A stretch of 64,000 nt of DNA from Talinum fruticosum (Eukaryota > Streptophyta > Magnoliopsida > Caryophyllales > Talinaceae): positions 7,573,501-7,637,500 of the forward strand of contig JAITYX010000004.1 of assembly GCA_021018815.1 (NCBI GenBank). The letters run 5' to 3'. Both the position numbers and the translations under genes were made by a program. Positions 1 to 11,778 of the stretch are shown one piece after another; position 1 is the first letter of the stretch; each line of letters opens with the position of its first letter. Under the pieces are notes generated by a model that was not told the DNA's origin, did no database searches, and was given only the letters and a program-made list of their open reading frames with translations.

Positions 1-1157
1 CTTGGAGAGGTGGATGCTAGTCTTCTTACGCTTGCAGCTCGCGATGAATTGTGCGACGAACTTCTCGCATAGCTCTTCGAAGGAAGAGATGCTCCCTTGG
101 GGAAGATTGTTGAACCACTTCGCGCGACTCCCTTTAGTGTAGCGAGGGAAGAATCGGCGGTAGGTTGCATCGTCCCCGTCCTGAACGTACATGTGGGACT
201 TGTAGTACGCCAAGTGATCTTCGGGATCGGTTGTGCCATTGTATGGATCAATGTTTGGAACCTTTATCTTATTCATTCGGGGAGCATTCATGATCTTCTT
301 CGAAAATGGAGTGTTGAAAGCATTGCAGGTTGGCCTTGAATCGGAGCCGAGAGATAGGGACGGCGCGGGGTTGGTGGCGTGGAACTTCCACTAGGGAAGG
401 ACTCTTCCTCCTCTCGGATCGAGGAGGAGTGCGCCTGGTCCTCTCCGACTTGTCGGGACCCTTCGGATTTGATTGCTCATGAAGCCTTTCTCTTGATCGC
501 TCCCGCTCCGGGCGGCGGACCGCTCTTGGTCGCGCCTTGGGGCATTGCGGGCTCGATGAGAATGGCGGCTACGTGTAGGCTGATCGTGCGGGGCCGGCGG
601 ATCTTATGCTCCCGGGGCCTTCCCGCCGTGTTCGGGGCAAGGGCGTTGTCATGATCGTCGAACCGGGCGAACGCCTGCTTGTGGGTAGCATAAGGGGTCG
701 AGGCTGTGTGCGAAGTTGCAACATTCTTGTTGGCTTTATGGAGAGCTTTCTTTACATCGATAATCCCTCGGGCATCGCCTTTTCGTGACGCCTCGTCGGG
801 ATGGCACTTGGCTGCTCGGGAGCAAGCGCGGTTGGTGCCTCGGTTGGTTGTTCTAGGGCTGCATGGGAAGGCATCCCGCCCGAGAAGTAGCCAACAGGCT
901 GACCTCCCAGGGGTTGTGCCGTACCCATGAGTCGGGCGTAATGGAAGGGTATGATTGGCATGCGCTTGTTCCATGGTGGCTCGCACTTGTTCTTGCACTT
1001 GCTGTGCGACAGTCATTTTAAGGGTCTCTATTAGGTTCGGAGAGCCCCTAGGGTGACGTACCCCTCCGGCCTGGTACGGCGAGTTGCTTGGTAGACTGCT
1101 GAGACGATTCCGCATCCTCGGCTTGAGGAGCGTCGCGGGATTGGCCCCCGTAGGCAT
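1..1157 (-). pseudogene. Ty3/gypsy retrotransposon gag, degenerate, cut by window edge
   Basis: Minus-strand translation from about 330 down to 1 gives an uninterrupted plant retrotransposon gag (capsid) segment, with motifs such as PYNGTTDPEDHLAYYK and KWFNNLPQGSISSFEELCEKF. This resembles the Tat-like Ty3/gypsy gag core. The upstream part (1157 down to 477) is open in another frame and begins with a glutamine-rich stretch (MTVAQQVQEQVRATMEQAH). The N-terminal leader and the capsid core are therefore out of frame, and at least one frameshift lies between about 330 and 477. Gag would form the virus-like particle that carries the element RNA. It sits directly downstream (minus strand) of a primer-binding site and LTR, the expected order. 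The polyprotein continues beyond position 1, so I cannot say whether pol is intact. Confidence 0.8.
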
Positions 1158-1252
1158 TGAACGATGAGGGTGAGGGACTCGGTGGGTTGTTCGTGTCGCG
1201 AGTCATCTTGGATCAAGATCGAGTGCCACTGGCGACCATATGCTACCTTCCT

Positions 1253-1270
1253 TCCCACGAGACGGCGCCA
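1253..1270 (-). other. Retrotransposon primer-binding site
   Basis: On the minus strand the sequence TGGCGCCGTCTCGTGGGA begins four bases after the LTR end. TGGCGCCGTC-type sites are the usual minus-strand primer-binding site of plant Ty3/gypsy elements. Its position between the LTR and gag supports the element call. Confidence 0.75.
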
Positions 1271-1274
1271 AAGC

Positions 1275-1892
1275 TGTTTCGGAGAAATGCGAGTTGATGA
1301 GGTGGATGATGATTCGAAGAGAGGAAGGATTTACTCGCTCCGGTTCCGAGGACGTGGCACGAGCGATCCGAGTCCAAGTGATGACTCGCTGAACCCGCAA
1401 AAGGCGAAGCCCGGATGGTGGATCCTGGGAACGCCCTTCCGACGCTCAAGTTAGTATCCGATTTGATTGAAAGGATCGAGGAGATCTTTCTCGATATGCG
1501 TGAGGGGATTCCTTGGGAGACGAGAAGATTTCCAGAGATGGAAGTTCTCGGGGATGAATGTGTGTCGATGAACGTTGATGAACGTTATGAATGTAGATGA
1601 GAGTTGAGAGCTTAGGAGTTTGGGTGATTATCCTCAAATGAGATGTTTTGTCAAATGAACATAACATAACATGCTTTGGGATTGGGAAATGGTGAGTATT
1701 TATAGGAGATTTTAAAGGGGTAAAACGGTACTTTACCATGGTTCAAGGGAAACCCTAGCCCTAGTGGGCTTTGGGCTTTTACCGGCCCGTTAAGGGTTAT
1801 CTTGGGCCGATTCCTCCCTTATCCGACTGATTAGGCTAGGTTGGTCGGTGACGTGGCGGATGAGCTGGAACTGTCCGGAAATACCCGAATCA
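1275..1892 (-). repeat. 5' LTR of the Ty3/gypsy element
   Basis: Read on the minus strand, the repeat starts TGATTCGG and ends CCGAAACA, a near-perfect short inverted terminal repeat with TG...CA ends, 618 bp long. A TATAAATA promoter box lies at 1697-1704 (minus), about 190 bp into the LTR. The end abuts the primer-binding site. The partner LTR lies outside the window, so identity and target duplication cannot be checked. Confidence 0.75.
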
Positions 1893-2043
1893 ACTTTAAA
1901 AAGTTGTAAGCTTCAAGTAAAAGAGATTGAATTCTATACGCATGATTTAAAAAGTGAAGAAAATTACAAATTATGTGAAGATTGTATCTATATACAATTG
2001 ACATATACTTATAACTAATTATTCACGATTTTTTTAAAAAATA

Positions 2044-2312
2044 ATCTCTCCGTTTCAAAATACATGTCGTTTTAACTAACTTTTTCGTTTCATAATATTT
2101 GTCACTTTACAATTTCAATGACATATTAATTACTAATTTACCAACTTTGTCCTTATTAGTTGCTTGGTTTCTCTTATTTTTCATTAATTTTTTTATTTCC
2201 AATGAAATATAGGGGCAACTTAGTCTTTTAACATAAAATTTGTTATAAATTTTGTGTTTCCTTGATATTCCCGCATAATATTAAAATGACGTGTATTTTA
2301 AAATGGAGGGAG
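2044..2312. mobile_element. Stowaway-like MITE (copy 1)
   Basis: A 269-bp AT-rich element flanked by TA on both sides. The left terminus ATCTCTCCGTTTCAAAATAC mirrors the right terminus, which ends ATTTTAAAATGGAGGGAG. This CTCCCTCCGTTTC-type inverted repeat with TA target duplication is the hallmark of Stowaway (Tc1/mariner-derived) MITEs. It has no coding capacity. Related copies lie at 2780/7813, 8098, 9175 and 38535. Confidence 0.85.
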
Positions 2313-2683
2313 TAATTATTTACCTGTTTAATTCCTCTAATTTTTTTGCATTTAATTTATGACACTAAATATTTAGTCTCAATAAAGATAAATACTTTAT
2401 GTTTACTCAAGACCTTTGTGTTTTTTTTCCCTTGATCCCCATTGTACATATGCTCTTTTCTCTGGAAGCTAACATATATTTTCTTATGGAAAAATAAGAT
2501 ATAATAATTTTTAACTAAGTTCAAGTTATGGCATATCAAGCAAATAATAGACCACAAGTTATAAGTTTAGTAGTCAGTGTTAATATTTTTTTATTGAAGT
2601 ATTTTGTTTAATTTTTTAAAATTTACCCTTATTTTCATGGTTTCTTTTCTATAGAAAAAATGGAATTTTTTCTTTCAAATTAT
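2313..2683. other. AT-rich spacer
   Basis: No convincing gene. The last ~80 bp (from about 2600) belong to the repeat that continues at 2684 and recurs at 14465. Confidence 0.5.
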
Positions 2684-2778
2684 GTCATATACCGAGTTCA
2701 TAAAACCGAATTCATGATATAAGTATTGGTATTAATGTACAATTTTGGATAGTGATAATTTCAAGGTAAAATATTAGT
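2684..2778 (+). repeat. Dispersed repeat X, copy 1
   Basis: A block starting CATATACCGAGTTCATAAAA is repeated at 8008 with roughly 90% identity by eye, and more weakly near 14530. In copies 1 and 2 it is followed immediately by the start of a Stowaway-like MITE. This points to tandem duplication of a larger repeat-plus-MITE unit. Confidence 0.7.
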
Positions 2779-2779
2779 T

Positions 2780-2850
2780 CTCATGTTTCAAAATACTTGT
2801 CATTATCAGATTATGAAAGAATATTAAGAAAATGCAAAATTTCTATGGAG
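2780..2850 (-). mobile_element. Stowaway-like MITE, left part (split by the LINE)
   Basis: The sequence after TA at 2778-2779 (GTTCTCATGTTTCAAAATAC) matches the terminus of a reverse-oriented Stowaway element. The matching internal part resumes after the LINE at 7813. The short stretch CAAAATTTCTATG at the left junction and CAAAATTTATG at the right junction look like the LINE target-site duplication. Confidence 0.6.
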
Positions 2851-2854
2851 CAAA

Positions 2855-5800
2855 TTATCAGAATTCAATAACTCGGTAAATTTGTCATGGCTCCTAGCTG
2901 GGGATTTTAATGAAACTGTCGCTCTGGACGAAAGAGATCATGGAAGCCCTAAAATGGCTAGAAGGTGTGCTACTTTCAAAAATTGGATTGACAATAATGG
3001 CTTCATTGACCTGGGTTTTTCAGGTCCTAAATTTACTTGGAGTTGAGCTAAAAACAAGGAGACAAGACGATCTGCAAGATTAGATAGAGCACTATGCAAT
3101 CTTCAATGGAGAACTAGATACCAAGAGGGGGCTGTACGAAATATCACCCAGAGCCACCCCGATCACAACCCTCTCCTTATTACCCTCAAAGGCTTCTCTG
3201 TCCAATCGTCAACCACTAAACCGTTCCGGTTTCAGATTGCTTGGTCAATGCATGCACAATTTGATGACTTTCTTAAACAGAGATGGTGACACAACACTCC
3301 TCTGAGGGATACTCTTAAGATTTTAGCTATTGATCTTGATCAATGGAATAAAGAGGTTTTTGGTAACCTTTTCACACAAAAGAGAATATTGTGGGCTTGG
3401 ATTGAAGGTATCCAACGGAAATTGTCGGACGGTAACTCGAATCATCTTATCAAGTTAGAAAGCCGGCTAAAGAAAGAGCTAAACGAAACTCTCAAAAGGA
3501 TTGAACTCCTTTGGTTTCAAAAATTTCGGACTGATTTCATTAGAGATGGGGACCGTAATACAAGATATTTCCATACGACTGCTATCATTTGGAGAAGAAC
3601 TAATAGAATTGACACGCTAAAGACTGATGAGAATAGATGGGAGACGGACCCGGTTTTGATCAAACAAATGGTGGTAGATTATTTTGCCAGTCTATTCCAG
3701 GATGAAAGCTCCACTAGTCATGGTTCTATGCTCCCCACTGGATGTTTTCCTATAATGAATGAAGATGGCCTAAGCAAGCTTAACAAACAGTTTGATTCAT
3801 CTGAGAAATTGTAATGGCGCTAAAAGGGATGGCCCTATTCGAGGCTCCGAGTCCAGATGGATTTCAAGCATATTTCTTCCAGAAGTATTGGAATATTATC
3901 AATACTGATGTCTGTGCCAAAGTTTTGAACATCTTAAGAGGAGAACAAATGTTTGATGAGATCAATAAGACCTTCATTACTCTTATACCCAAGGTTGCCA
4001 ACCCACACTATGTTACCCAATTTAGGCCTATTGGATTGTGCAATGTAACTTACAAGCTTGTGACAAAATCCATTGTTAAACTGGTTGAAGGATGTGCTTC
4101 CAAATCTCATATTTCCTTTCCAGGCTAGCTTTGTTCTGAAAAGACAAATCAGTGGTAACATTATAATTATGCACGAGACCCTCCACTCAATGATACAGAA
4201 ACAGGGAGCTAAAGGATGGATGGCCATAAAAGTTGATTTAGAAAAGGCCTACGACAGATTAAGGTGGGCCTTCATTCGTGAAACTCTAATGGATATGTGC
4301 ATTCCTCAGTTTCTAGTGGAAATAGTGATGGCTTGCATAATGACTTGCTCGTTGAGCATTCTATGGGATGGAGAACCTACTGAATTTTTCAAATCGTCTA
4401 GAGAAATTCGGCAGGGAGATCCAATCTCTCCATACCTTTTTGTCATCTGTATTGAAAGACTGTACCATTTAATTGAGCTAGAGGTACAACCAGGAAATTG
4501 GGTGTCGTTTCCCACCAGCCGAGGTGGACCGAAAATTTCAAGCCTCTTCTTTGCTGATGATGTGGTATTCTTTGCAGAAGCAACTACTGGGCAAGCTCAC
4601 ATAATCAAAGATTGCATTGATAATTGTTGCAAGGCTTCAGGACAAAGAATTAGTGCAGTAAAGTCAAGTATATTTTTCTCCTCGAACACGAATCAGGAAT
4701 TATCTGATGAAATTTTTTATATTCTGGAAATGCTGAAGACGACTGATCTAGGCAAGTATTTAGGGGTGCTCACTATCAATGGAAGGGTTACAAGAAATAC
4801 CTATCAAGATGTGGTCAGCAGAGTAGAAAGAAGACTTTCAGGATGAAAAACGAAATGTCTCTCCCTGGCTGGAAGAGCAACCTTACAATCCACACTCACT
4901 GCTATTCCAGCATACTCAATGCAAACTGCCAGGATTCCAAGAGCAGTATGTGATGATATAGATTGAAAAGCTCGACGATTTCTTTGGGGAGGTACTGCAA
5001 CAGAGAGGAAAATCCATCTGGTTTCTCGGGAAACTATAACCACACCAAAAGGTGATAGAGGTTTGGGCCTATACGCTACGAGGTAGCTCAATCAAGCCCA
5101 TTTAATGAAGTTGGGCTGGCAGTTAACGAAGGAACCCAATTCAGTTTGGGCTGGTGTTTTGAAGTATAACTATTGTAAAGGAGGAGATACCTTAACTTTA
5201 GAGCAGCGTGGTACCACCTCCAACGCCTGGAAGGGTATCTCGGAGAATGCCGCCATGCTGAACAAAGGAATCAACTTCTCCATTGGTGATGGCCGCAGAA
5301 CAAAGTTTTGGCTCGATCAATGGGTCGACAAAAACCCTTGATAGAGAGTGTGGTAGCACCGATCGCGGACACGGGCAGAGAGGCCATGGTATATGAACTG
5401 TGGAATCATAATCAGCAATGGTCTTGGGACAAATTTGCCGATCTACTGCCGCAAGAATGACTGCTCAAAATTGTCGCTCTGGAAGTTGCAGAAGGAGTAG
5501 ATGACAATCTATACTGGAATGCAACGAGTACAGGTAATTTTTCCATCAATTCGGCTCTCTCTATCATTCAAAGTGCTCATGGGACACACAAAGGAGGAGA
5601 GTGGAAATGAATCTTGAAAACTTGTGTACCTCAACGTGTTCGAATGTTTCTATGGATGCTTTTTCATGACCGGCTAATGCATAACCTCAATAGGCAAAAA
5701 CGTGGACTAACTAATGACCCTAGTCGCCAGATTTGTGGGGATCAAATTGAGGATATGAACCATATCCTAAGGGCTGTCCAAATGCAATTTCAGTGTGGAA

Positions 5801-7735
5801 TTATTTGGCTGCAAAGGGCTATCACATCAGCAATAGAAATATACCTATGAAGGAGTGGATTTTTGATAATGTAAGCAACAATGGCAATGATAGCTCCTGG
5901 GAAACCAAGTTCCTGATGACGATTTGGTATCTCTTAAAGTGGCGAAACGGCCATTGTTATGCTGATGAAACAATCTTGCCAAGAAATAAAGGTGATTTTC
6001 TCTTGCATAAATTTGAAGAAGTAATCACTGCATGTGGACAGCTCAAACCGTTGGGACCTTTTATCCCATAGAACTGAAGAACTGGTTCGGTGGGAGAGCC
6101 CTCCTGTGGGCTGGGCCATCTTAAACACTGACGGGGCGGCCAAAGGAAACCCAGGGCCAGCAGCTGGAGGGGGTAATTAGAGGTAGACCTGGCAAAAATT
6201 GACCCGACCCGAAAACCCGACCCGAACCCGCCCGAAAGTTTTGGGTTTTGGACATGATTTTCTCGACCGAACCCGAAAAAACCGAACCCGAAAAACCCGT
6301 AAATTAGCGGGTCAAACCCGACCGAACCCGTTTGACCCGTTGGGTCAAGGCAATAAAAACAACCATTTTAGTTTTGTAACTTGTTGATTGAATGTTTCAT
6401 GCACATTATATGATTTTTCCTTCAATTTATCACTTTTTTAATAATGGTTATTTATCATATCAGATTATTTAGAGAGACGTTACATATTTATTGCAATCAT
6501 TTACGGACGAAGACCGATATAGTTTCATTTCTCAACTTATTCCCCATAAACAAAAGCCATTATATACAAAAATTATGCATAGTTAATTTCAATAAAAACA
6601 TATATGGATTCAAATGGTGTAATATATTAAAATACTACAAGTGTACAAGTTATATTGTTGTATTTTTGGTAAACTGAATATACCTAGTCACATCTAATTA
6701 ATATACTTTTATTTTGTAGAAATAATATTACTATAATGATTTAAAATTTTGATGTTATAATTAAAAATAATAATTTTAGTTTATTATAAATCTCTAATTC
6801 TTATTTATTTTAAACTCGTGTTTACCTATACTTAAACCATAACTCCTAAGGTAGGCAATAAGCCAAACTAAAACAAAGTCAAATTTTTCTAGTGAATAAA
6901 ATGGATCGATTAAGCCTACCCAAGTCAAAACTTTCTCGATTTGTTTTAAAATGCATTAAACATGCATATAAACCTCGTTAGTATAATATAAACCGTGAAA
7001 TAAACATCGTAACCTTAAACTAATAATTACGGAACAAGTCATTATTATTCAACCCATTATTAACCCAATCTTTCGTTGGCCTTATTTAAACGCGTCAAGC
7101 GGCCAACCCGCTTCGGTTCAATGGGACCTTACACAAATATTATAATGAAATTTTTGAATATTTTTGAATATTCCTTTTAGAAAATACAAATACTATACTT
7201 TTCGTTGAATTATTGGCAATTTTAAGCAAAAATTATGCTTAATATTTATAATTAAAAAAGAAAAACAACCGATAAAAAGCGGTCTTAACCCGTTGGGTCG
7301 ACCGAAACCCGTATAACCCGATATACGACCGCCCGTATTTTACCCGAACCCGAAATACACCCGACTCAGTATTTTACCCGAACCCGAATACACCCCACCC
7401 GTGTTTAACCCGCCCGCCCGAATTGACGAGTCTAATTAGAGGATATAGAGGGGGATGAATTGACGGTTCTATTGAAAATTATGGATGGAGAACATTGGTT
7501 TTTGTTGAACTTAAAGTCTGCTTGGAGAGGTCTTCCGTTAGCAAAAGAACTTGGTTTGAAACAAGTTTGGCTTCAACTAGACTCGATTGTGGTTACGGGA
7601 ATGGTTCGAGGCAACAAGGAATGGAATCATAAATTAATGCCTATTCTGTCACAATGTCACCAGACTAATCAAAAGATCCGATTGGGATGTTAAAATTACG
7701 GGAATGCTTCGAGGCAACAAGGATTTACTTTATGC
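2855..7735 (+). pseudogene. LINE ORF2 polyprotein (EN-RT-zf-RVT-RNase H), disrupted
   Basis: Endonuclease motifs WLLAGDFNETV and SHPDHNPLL are visible, with in-frame stops at about 3043 and 3287. The reverse transcriptase carries FRPIGLCNVTYKL, the palm motif KVDLEKAYDRL, the RQGDPISPYLF motif and the catalytic FADD box (FADDVVFFAEA, about 4552-4585). There is a frame break near 3811 and another at 4128. The C-terminal zinc region reads PQRVRMFLWMLFHDRL. The RNase H domain begins NTDGAAKGNPGP (about 6127), with the first catalytic Asp present, and is then split by the hAT element. After excision the frame resumes with VIRGYRGG, but an adjacent stop remains. The enzyme would nick DNA and copy its RNA into the nick; this copy is dead. 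Confidence 0.85.
6184..7434. mobile_element. Non-autonomous hAT element 1 (perfect 8-bp target duplication)
   Basis: The 1251-bp element begins TAGACCTGGCAA and ends TTGACGAGTCTA, giving imperfect inverted ends (TAGAC..G.CAA). It is flanked on both sides by ATTAGAGG (6176-6183 and 7435-7442), an exact 8-bp duplication typical of hAT transposition. Both subterminal regions are packed with CCCGA/CGGGT repeats, and the core is AT-rich without transposase. It interrupts the RNase H domain of the LINE, so it is younger than the LINE. Confidence 0.92.
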
Positions 7736-7812
7736 ACATAATGTAGGCGTCTCTTGACCCACATTAGTGAGAAATTAATAATTTTTTGGGGGCTCAATTC
7801 CTCTTCTTCACA

Positions 7813-8007
7813 AAAAAAACACAAAATTTATGACAAAATTTGTTTAAAATACTACGTTGCCCCAATATTTCATTAGAAATGAGAAAAATAATGAAAAAGA
7901 GTAAGAAAAGCAATTAATAAAGATAAAATTGATAAATCGAGTTATTAATATATTATTAGAATTGTAAAATGACAGATATTGTCAAATAAAAAAGTTAGTT
8001 AAAGTCA
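7813..8007 (-). mobile_element. Stowaway-like MITE, right part
   Basis: Reverse-complement similarity to the body of the Stowaway copy at 2044 (for example GGGGCAAC, ATTAATAACT and the final TTAGTTAAAG) identifies this as the remainder of the MITE whose other end is at 2780. Its own terminus is missing: the sequence passes directly into repeat X copy 2. Confidence 0.6.
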
Positions 8008-8096
8008 TATACTGAGTTCATAAAACCGAATTCATGATATAAGTATTGGTATTAGTGTACAACTTTGCATAGTGATAATTTCAAGGTAAAATATTA
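8008..8096 (+). repeat. Dispersed repeat X, copy 2
   Basis: Near-copy of 2684-2778 (CATATACTGAGTTCATAAAA). The junction with the preceding MITE contains the shared short word GTCATA, which could have served as microhomology in a tandem duplication. Confidence 0.7.
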
Positions 8097-8098
8097 AT

Positions 8099-8190
8099 CT
8101 TCCTATTTCAAAATACTTATTGTTATAACATTATTAAAATTTGTATTAAAAAAATTAGTTAAAGTGATATATATTGTGAAATGAAGGGAG
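8099..8190. mobile_element. Deleted Stowaway-like MITE (~90 bp)
   Basis: After TA, the terminus ATCTTCCTATTTCAAAATAC faces a right terminus ending TTGTGAAATGAAGGGAG and TA. Only about 90 bp lie between the ends, so this is an internally deleted copy. Confidence 0.6.
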
Positions 8191-8374
8191 TAGAGTAGTT
8201 TGTTATCCTTTGGTCCCTCCTCACCTTCTGCGGTGGACCTCGTACGATCGCACGGTAGGATGACCTATCCCATATCCCATGAAAAAAAAAGGAAAAAATA
8301 GAATCTATACAAAATAAATCAAATGAATAACTTCCACAAATAATGTAAATAGAAACATGAAATACATAAGAATA

Positions 8375-9174
<800 letters not shown>

Positions 9175-11133
9175 TTTATTCCGTTTCACAATACATGTAA
9201 TTTTAACTAACAATATCTATCACTTTACAATCCCAATGGTATATTAATGACTACTTTACCAATTTTTTTCTAATAAATTTTTTCTCTTTTTCATTGACTT
9301 TCTTCATTTATGAAAACTTGGGCAACTTGGTGATGGAGATGGATCCACCTCTCCATCATTTGTTAACCCCAAGTCTGCCAAAAACTTTAAACTGGTCCAA
9401 GGAGATGCTGACCAGATCAGAAAGTTTAGAGTCAACAGTAGTAGTCCAGCAGCTAACACATCCAGGACGCTAGTCCAACTTCTAGCATGCATAACTTCTT
9501 CATCAGGCCTTGGATGGATGTGTAGACCACTCAAAGGAAATATCAGGATGTTATCTGCTCATCAAAACAAGTGGCAGCTGATTTGGATTCCATTTGGTCC
9601 CTCAAAAGTCCAGCAGAAGCAGACTGAACATATTGGAGCCAAAACTAGAGCAACTCAACTTCTGGAAAATTCACAGTGAGTTCTAGAACTCCAAATGAAT
9701 TGATTCTTAAGTGTTCCTTCTGATTTATCATAATTTACAGCCATGTTTGAGAGCCATTACTTTTGTGGATTATGTTTGGTGAATCTTTGAAATAACCTAG
9801 TGCTTATAAGAATTAGCTGCTTGTATGTGACTTTGTGAAGAGGATCAAGATGGGAAACCAATTTTCATGGATACAGCCAAGTTTTTGAGAAAGAAATAAC
9901 CTAAGGACATCATCAGCACAACTCTAAATTGTCTTGCTCGAAGCTCCAGAACAGAAGGTGAGTTCAGTCAGTTCAGTCCTCAACGTTGTGAGGCTGATCA
10001 GTCATTCCAGGAGTAAGGAGGAGGTCCAAATTGCATCCCTCCATCTAGATTAAGGTCTTAGATTTATAAAAATACCAATAGCACATCATTTGGAGCTCAA
10101 TTGTGCAAGATACATAATCATCTTCCAAACCATACAAATCTGAGCCCAGTCCAGAACAACCAACAACTTCGGCTAATTTGGAAGCTGATCTTTTGGTAAC
10201 ATTTGATGATAATTTAGGCCAATAAAATTCACGAAAATATTTATCAAAATACACGTCCAAAGTTGAAAGCAAGTAGCTGAAGGTCTTGCTTTTATCCAGC
10301 CCAATTGTGCCTTGAAACATCCTATTATTCAGCTGTCTTTTCTGCTACTATTGAATCTTCTTGGGACTGAATTGAGAGGTTGTAATTCGCATTTTTGTTT
10401 CCATTTAGGCAATGACTAATGACGTAAAGCTTGACATTTCACTTGCTTAATAACCTAAAAAAATTAGGTGTCAAGCTAATTAGAGTTCAACTTTAAATTT
10501 CTGGTTGTAATTTTCTGTTTGCATTTTTTTCTTTTTGCTGAACCAGCCTCCTTGTCTTCGCTAGTATTATTGGAGGGAACTATATAAGCCCTCTTATCCC
10601 CCCGCCCCCTTTTGTAAAGAGACTTTTGATGAATTATGAAAAGCTTATGCTTTGTTTGTGAGTGTTCCATAGGGTCTTCTCTTCTTTTTGGTGGTGTTTT
10701 TATATCCATTAGTTAGGAGATCTGCCCTTGTGTTGCTTGGCTTGTGGTGTTTCTGTATCAAGCTAAACACACTTGAACTATGCCTTAATTTTTCAGTTTC
10801 TCGCTCAGTTTTCAGCCCTTTAATATCTTTGATTTTCAGTCCAACAATCTCAGTTTATTAGGGTCCTTAGAGTGTTCTAAGCAAGCTGCTTGGATGCACA
10901 CTTGAGCCCTCTTCCATTCTGACTTATACGCCCCTTGAGCCTTGAACACATTCTGTTTTGGCACAGTTTGTGCTGTCCAATTCAGCATGTATGCAGGCTC
11001 ATGGCTGCACTCTGATTTCTCCTTCACCTTGTGATGGTGCATATATCACTTGTTTCTCAACACATTATGAATTTTGTATTTCCTTAGTATTTGTCATAAC
11101 CTAGAAACAAAAAATATTGTGAAACGGAGGGAG
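9175..11133. mobile_element. Stowaway-like MITE split by an LTR insertion
   Basis: The left part (9175-9330) starts TTTATTCCGTTTCACAATAC after TA. The right part (11063-11133) ends GTGAAACGGAGGGAG followed by TA. Together the halves make about 227 bp matching the Stowaway family of this window. The missing middle is replaced by 1.73 kb of unrelated LTR-like DNA. Confidence 0.8.
9331..11062 (+). repeat. Probable solo LTR inserted in a MITE
   Basis: The 1732-bp insert begins TGATGGAGATGG and ends TTTCTCAACA (TG...CA). A promoter-like TATATAAGCC at 10581 lies some 480 bp before the end, and GATGAATTATGAAAAGCTT follows, consistent with a plus-strand U3-R-U5 layout. No coding domain, second LTR or clear 5-bp target duplication was found (flanks CTTGG and CATTA). 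It may be a solo LTR with a decayed duplication or a truncated element. Confidence 0.55.
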
Positions 11134-11778
11134 TAAATTACTAATTTTCAATTTTGACTTTTTTTTTGTGCCTTTGGGGGGGTTTAAGATCAGGACTTAC
11201 ATCATGGATCAGGAACTAGTAGTCCCGGGCCACGTGCACTGACGAAAGGGGAGGGAATTTGGGGGGTGGTCTTTAGGGGTTTTAAAAAAAGAAAAATATC
11301 CTTTGTTTTTTTCTTTTAGTGTTCCGGGTACCCAGGATCACTATATAAATTGTAGGGTAAGCTGGTTTACGAGGCATCACAAAACAATCCCTCTAGAATG
11401 TAACTTAGTTCTGGAGATATGCCAAATGGAGCATGACGAGCCGATCTGTCTTTTCACTCTCCCAATTGTTAAAAGCATAGCCATCCTAGTCCCTCCCTAG
11501 AAGGTGTTGAAAAAAAAAAAAACAAAACTTTGAGAAGCATAGACCTCATCATTAACACATTGGATTTTTCTTGACTTAAAAAACATTCAATTTCAACTCG
11601 AGCTTAGCAATGGCATCACAGCATATTTTGTGTAGAATTCATACACATAATGAGGACTTGATGTCACAGCACATAATTCATGCTCTTATGATGTCCCTAG
11701 TTGAAACAAACTAACCTATGTGGGATTTCCAATTTTAATCTCATATCTCAATTAGCTCTAGGTAAAATAATTCCGAGT
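11134..11778. other. 3' flank of chorismate mutase
   Basis: Non-coding spacer downstream of the minus-strand chorismate mutase stop codon, with a G-rich patch near 11240-11280. It should contain the 3' UTR; no confident poly(A) signal was picked. Confidence 0.4.

Larger units (their letters stand above)
2851..7812 (+). mobile_element. 5'-truncated LINE (L1-type, with RNase H), interrupted by a hAT element
   Basis: A non-LTR retrotransposon remnant keeps, in order, the C-terminal endonuclease region (2851-3290), reverse transcriptase (about 3900-4846), the zf-RVT-like region (about 5100-5830) and an RNase H domain (6090-6175 plus 7443-7735). The right end has an A-rich tract (7805-7812). Removing the hAT insert (6184-7434 plus one target duplication) leaves about 3.7 kb. 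It is 5'-truncated, as is usual for LINEs, and sits inside a Stowaway MITE. Confidence 0.85.

Noticed and set aside
477..1157. Stand-alone 226-codon minus-strand gene
   Set aside because: It is the leader part of the retrotransposon gag, not an independent gene.
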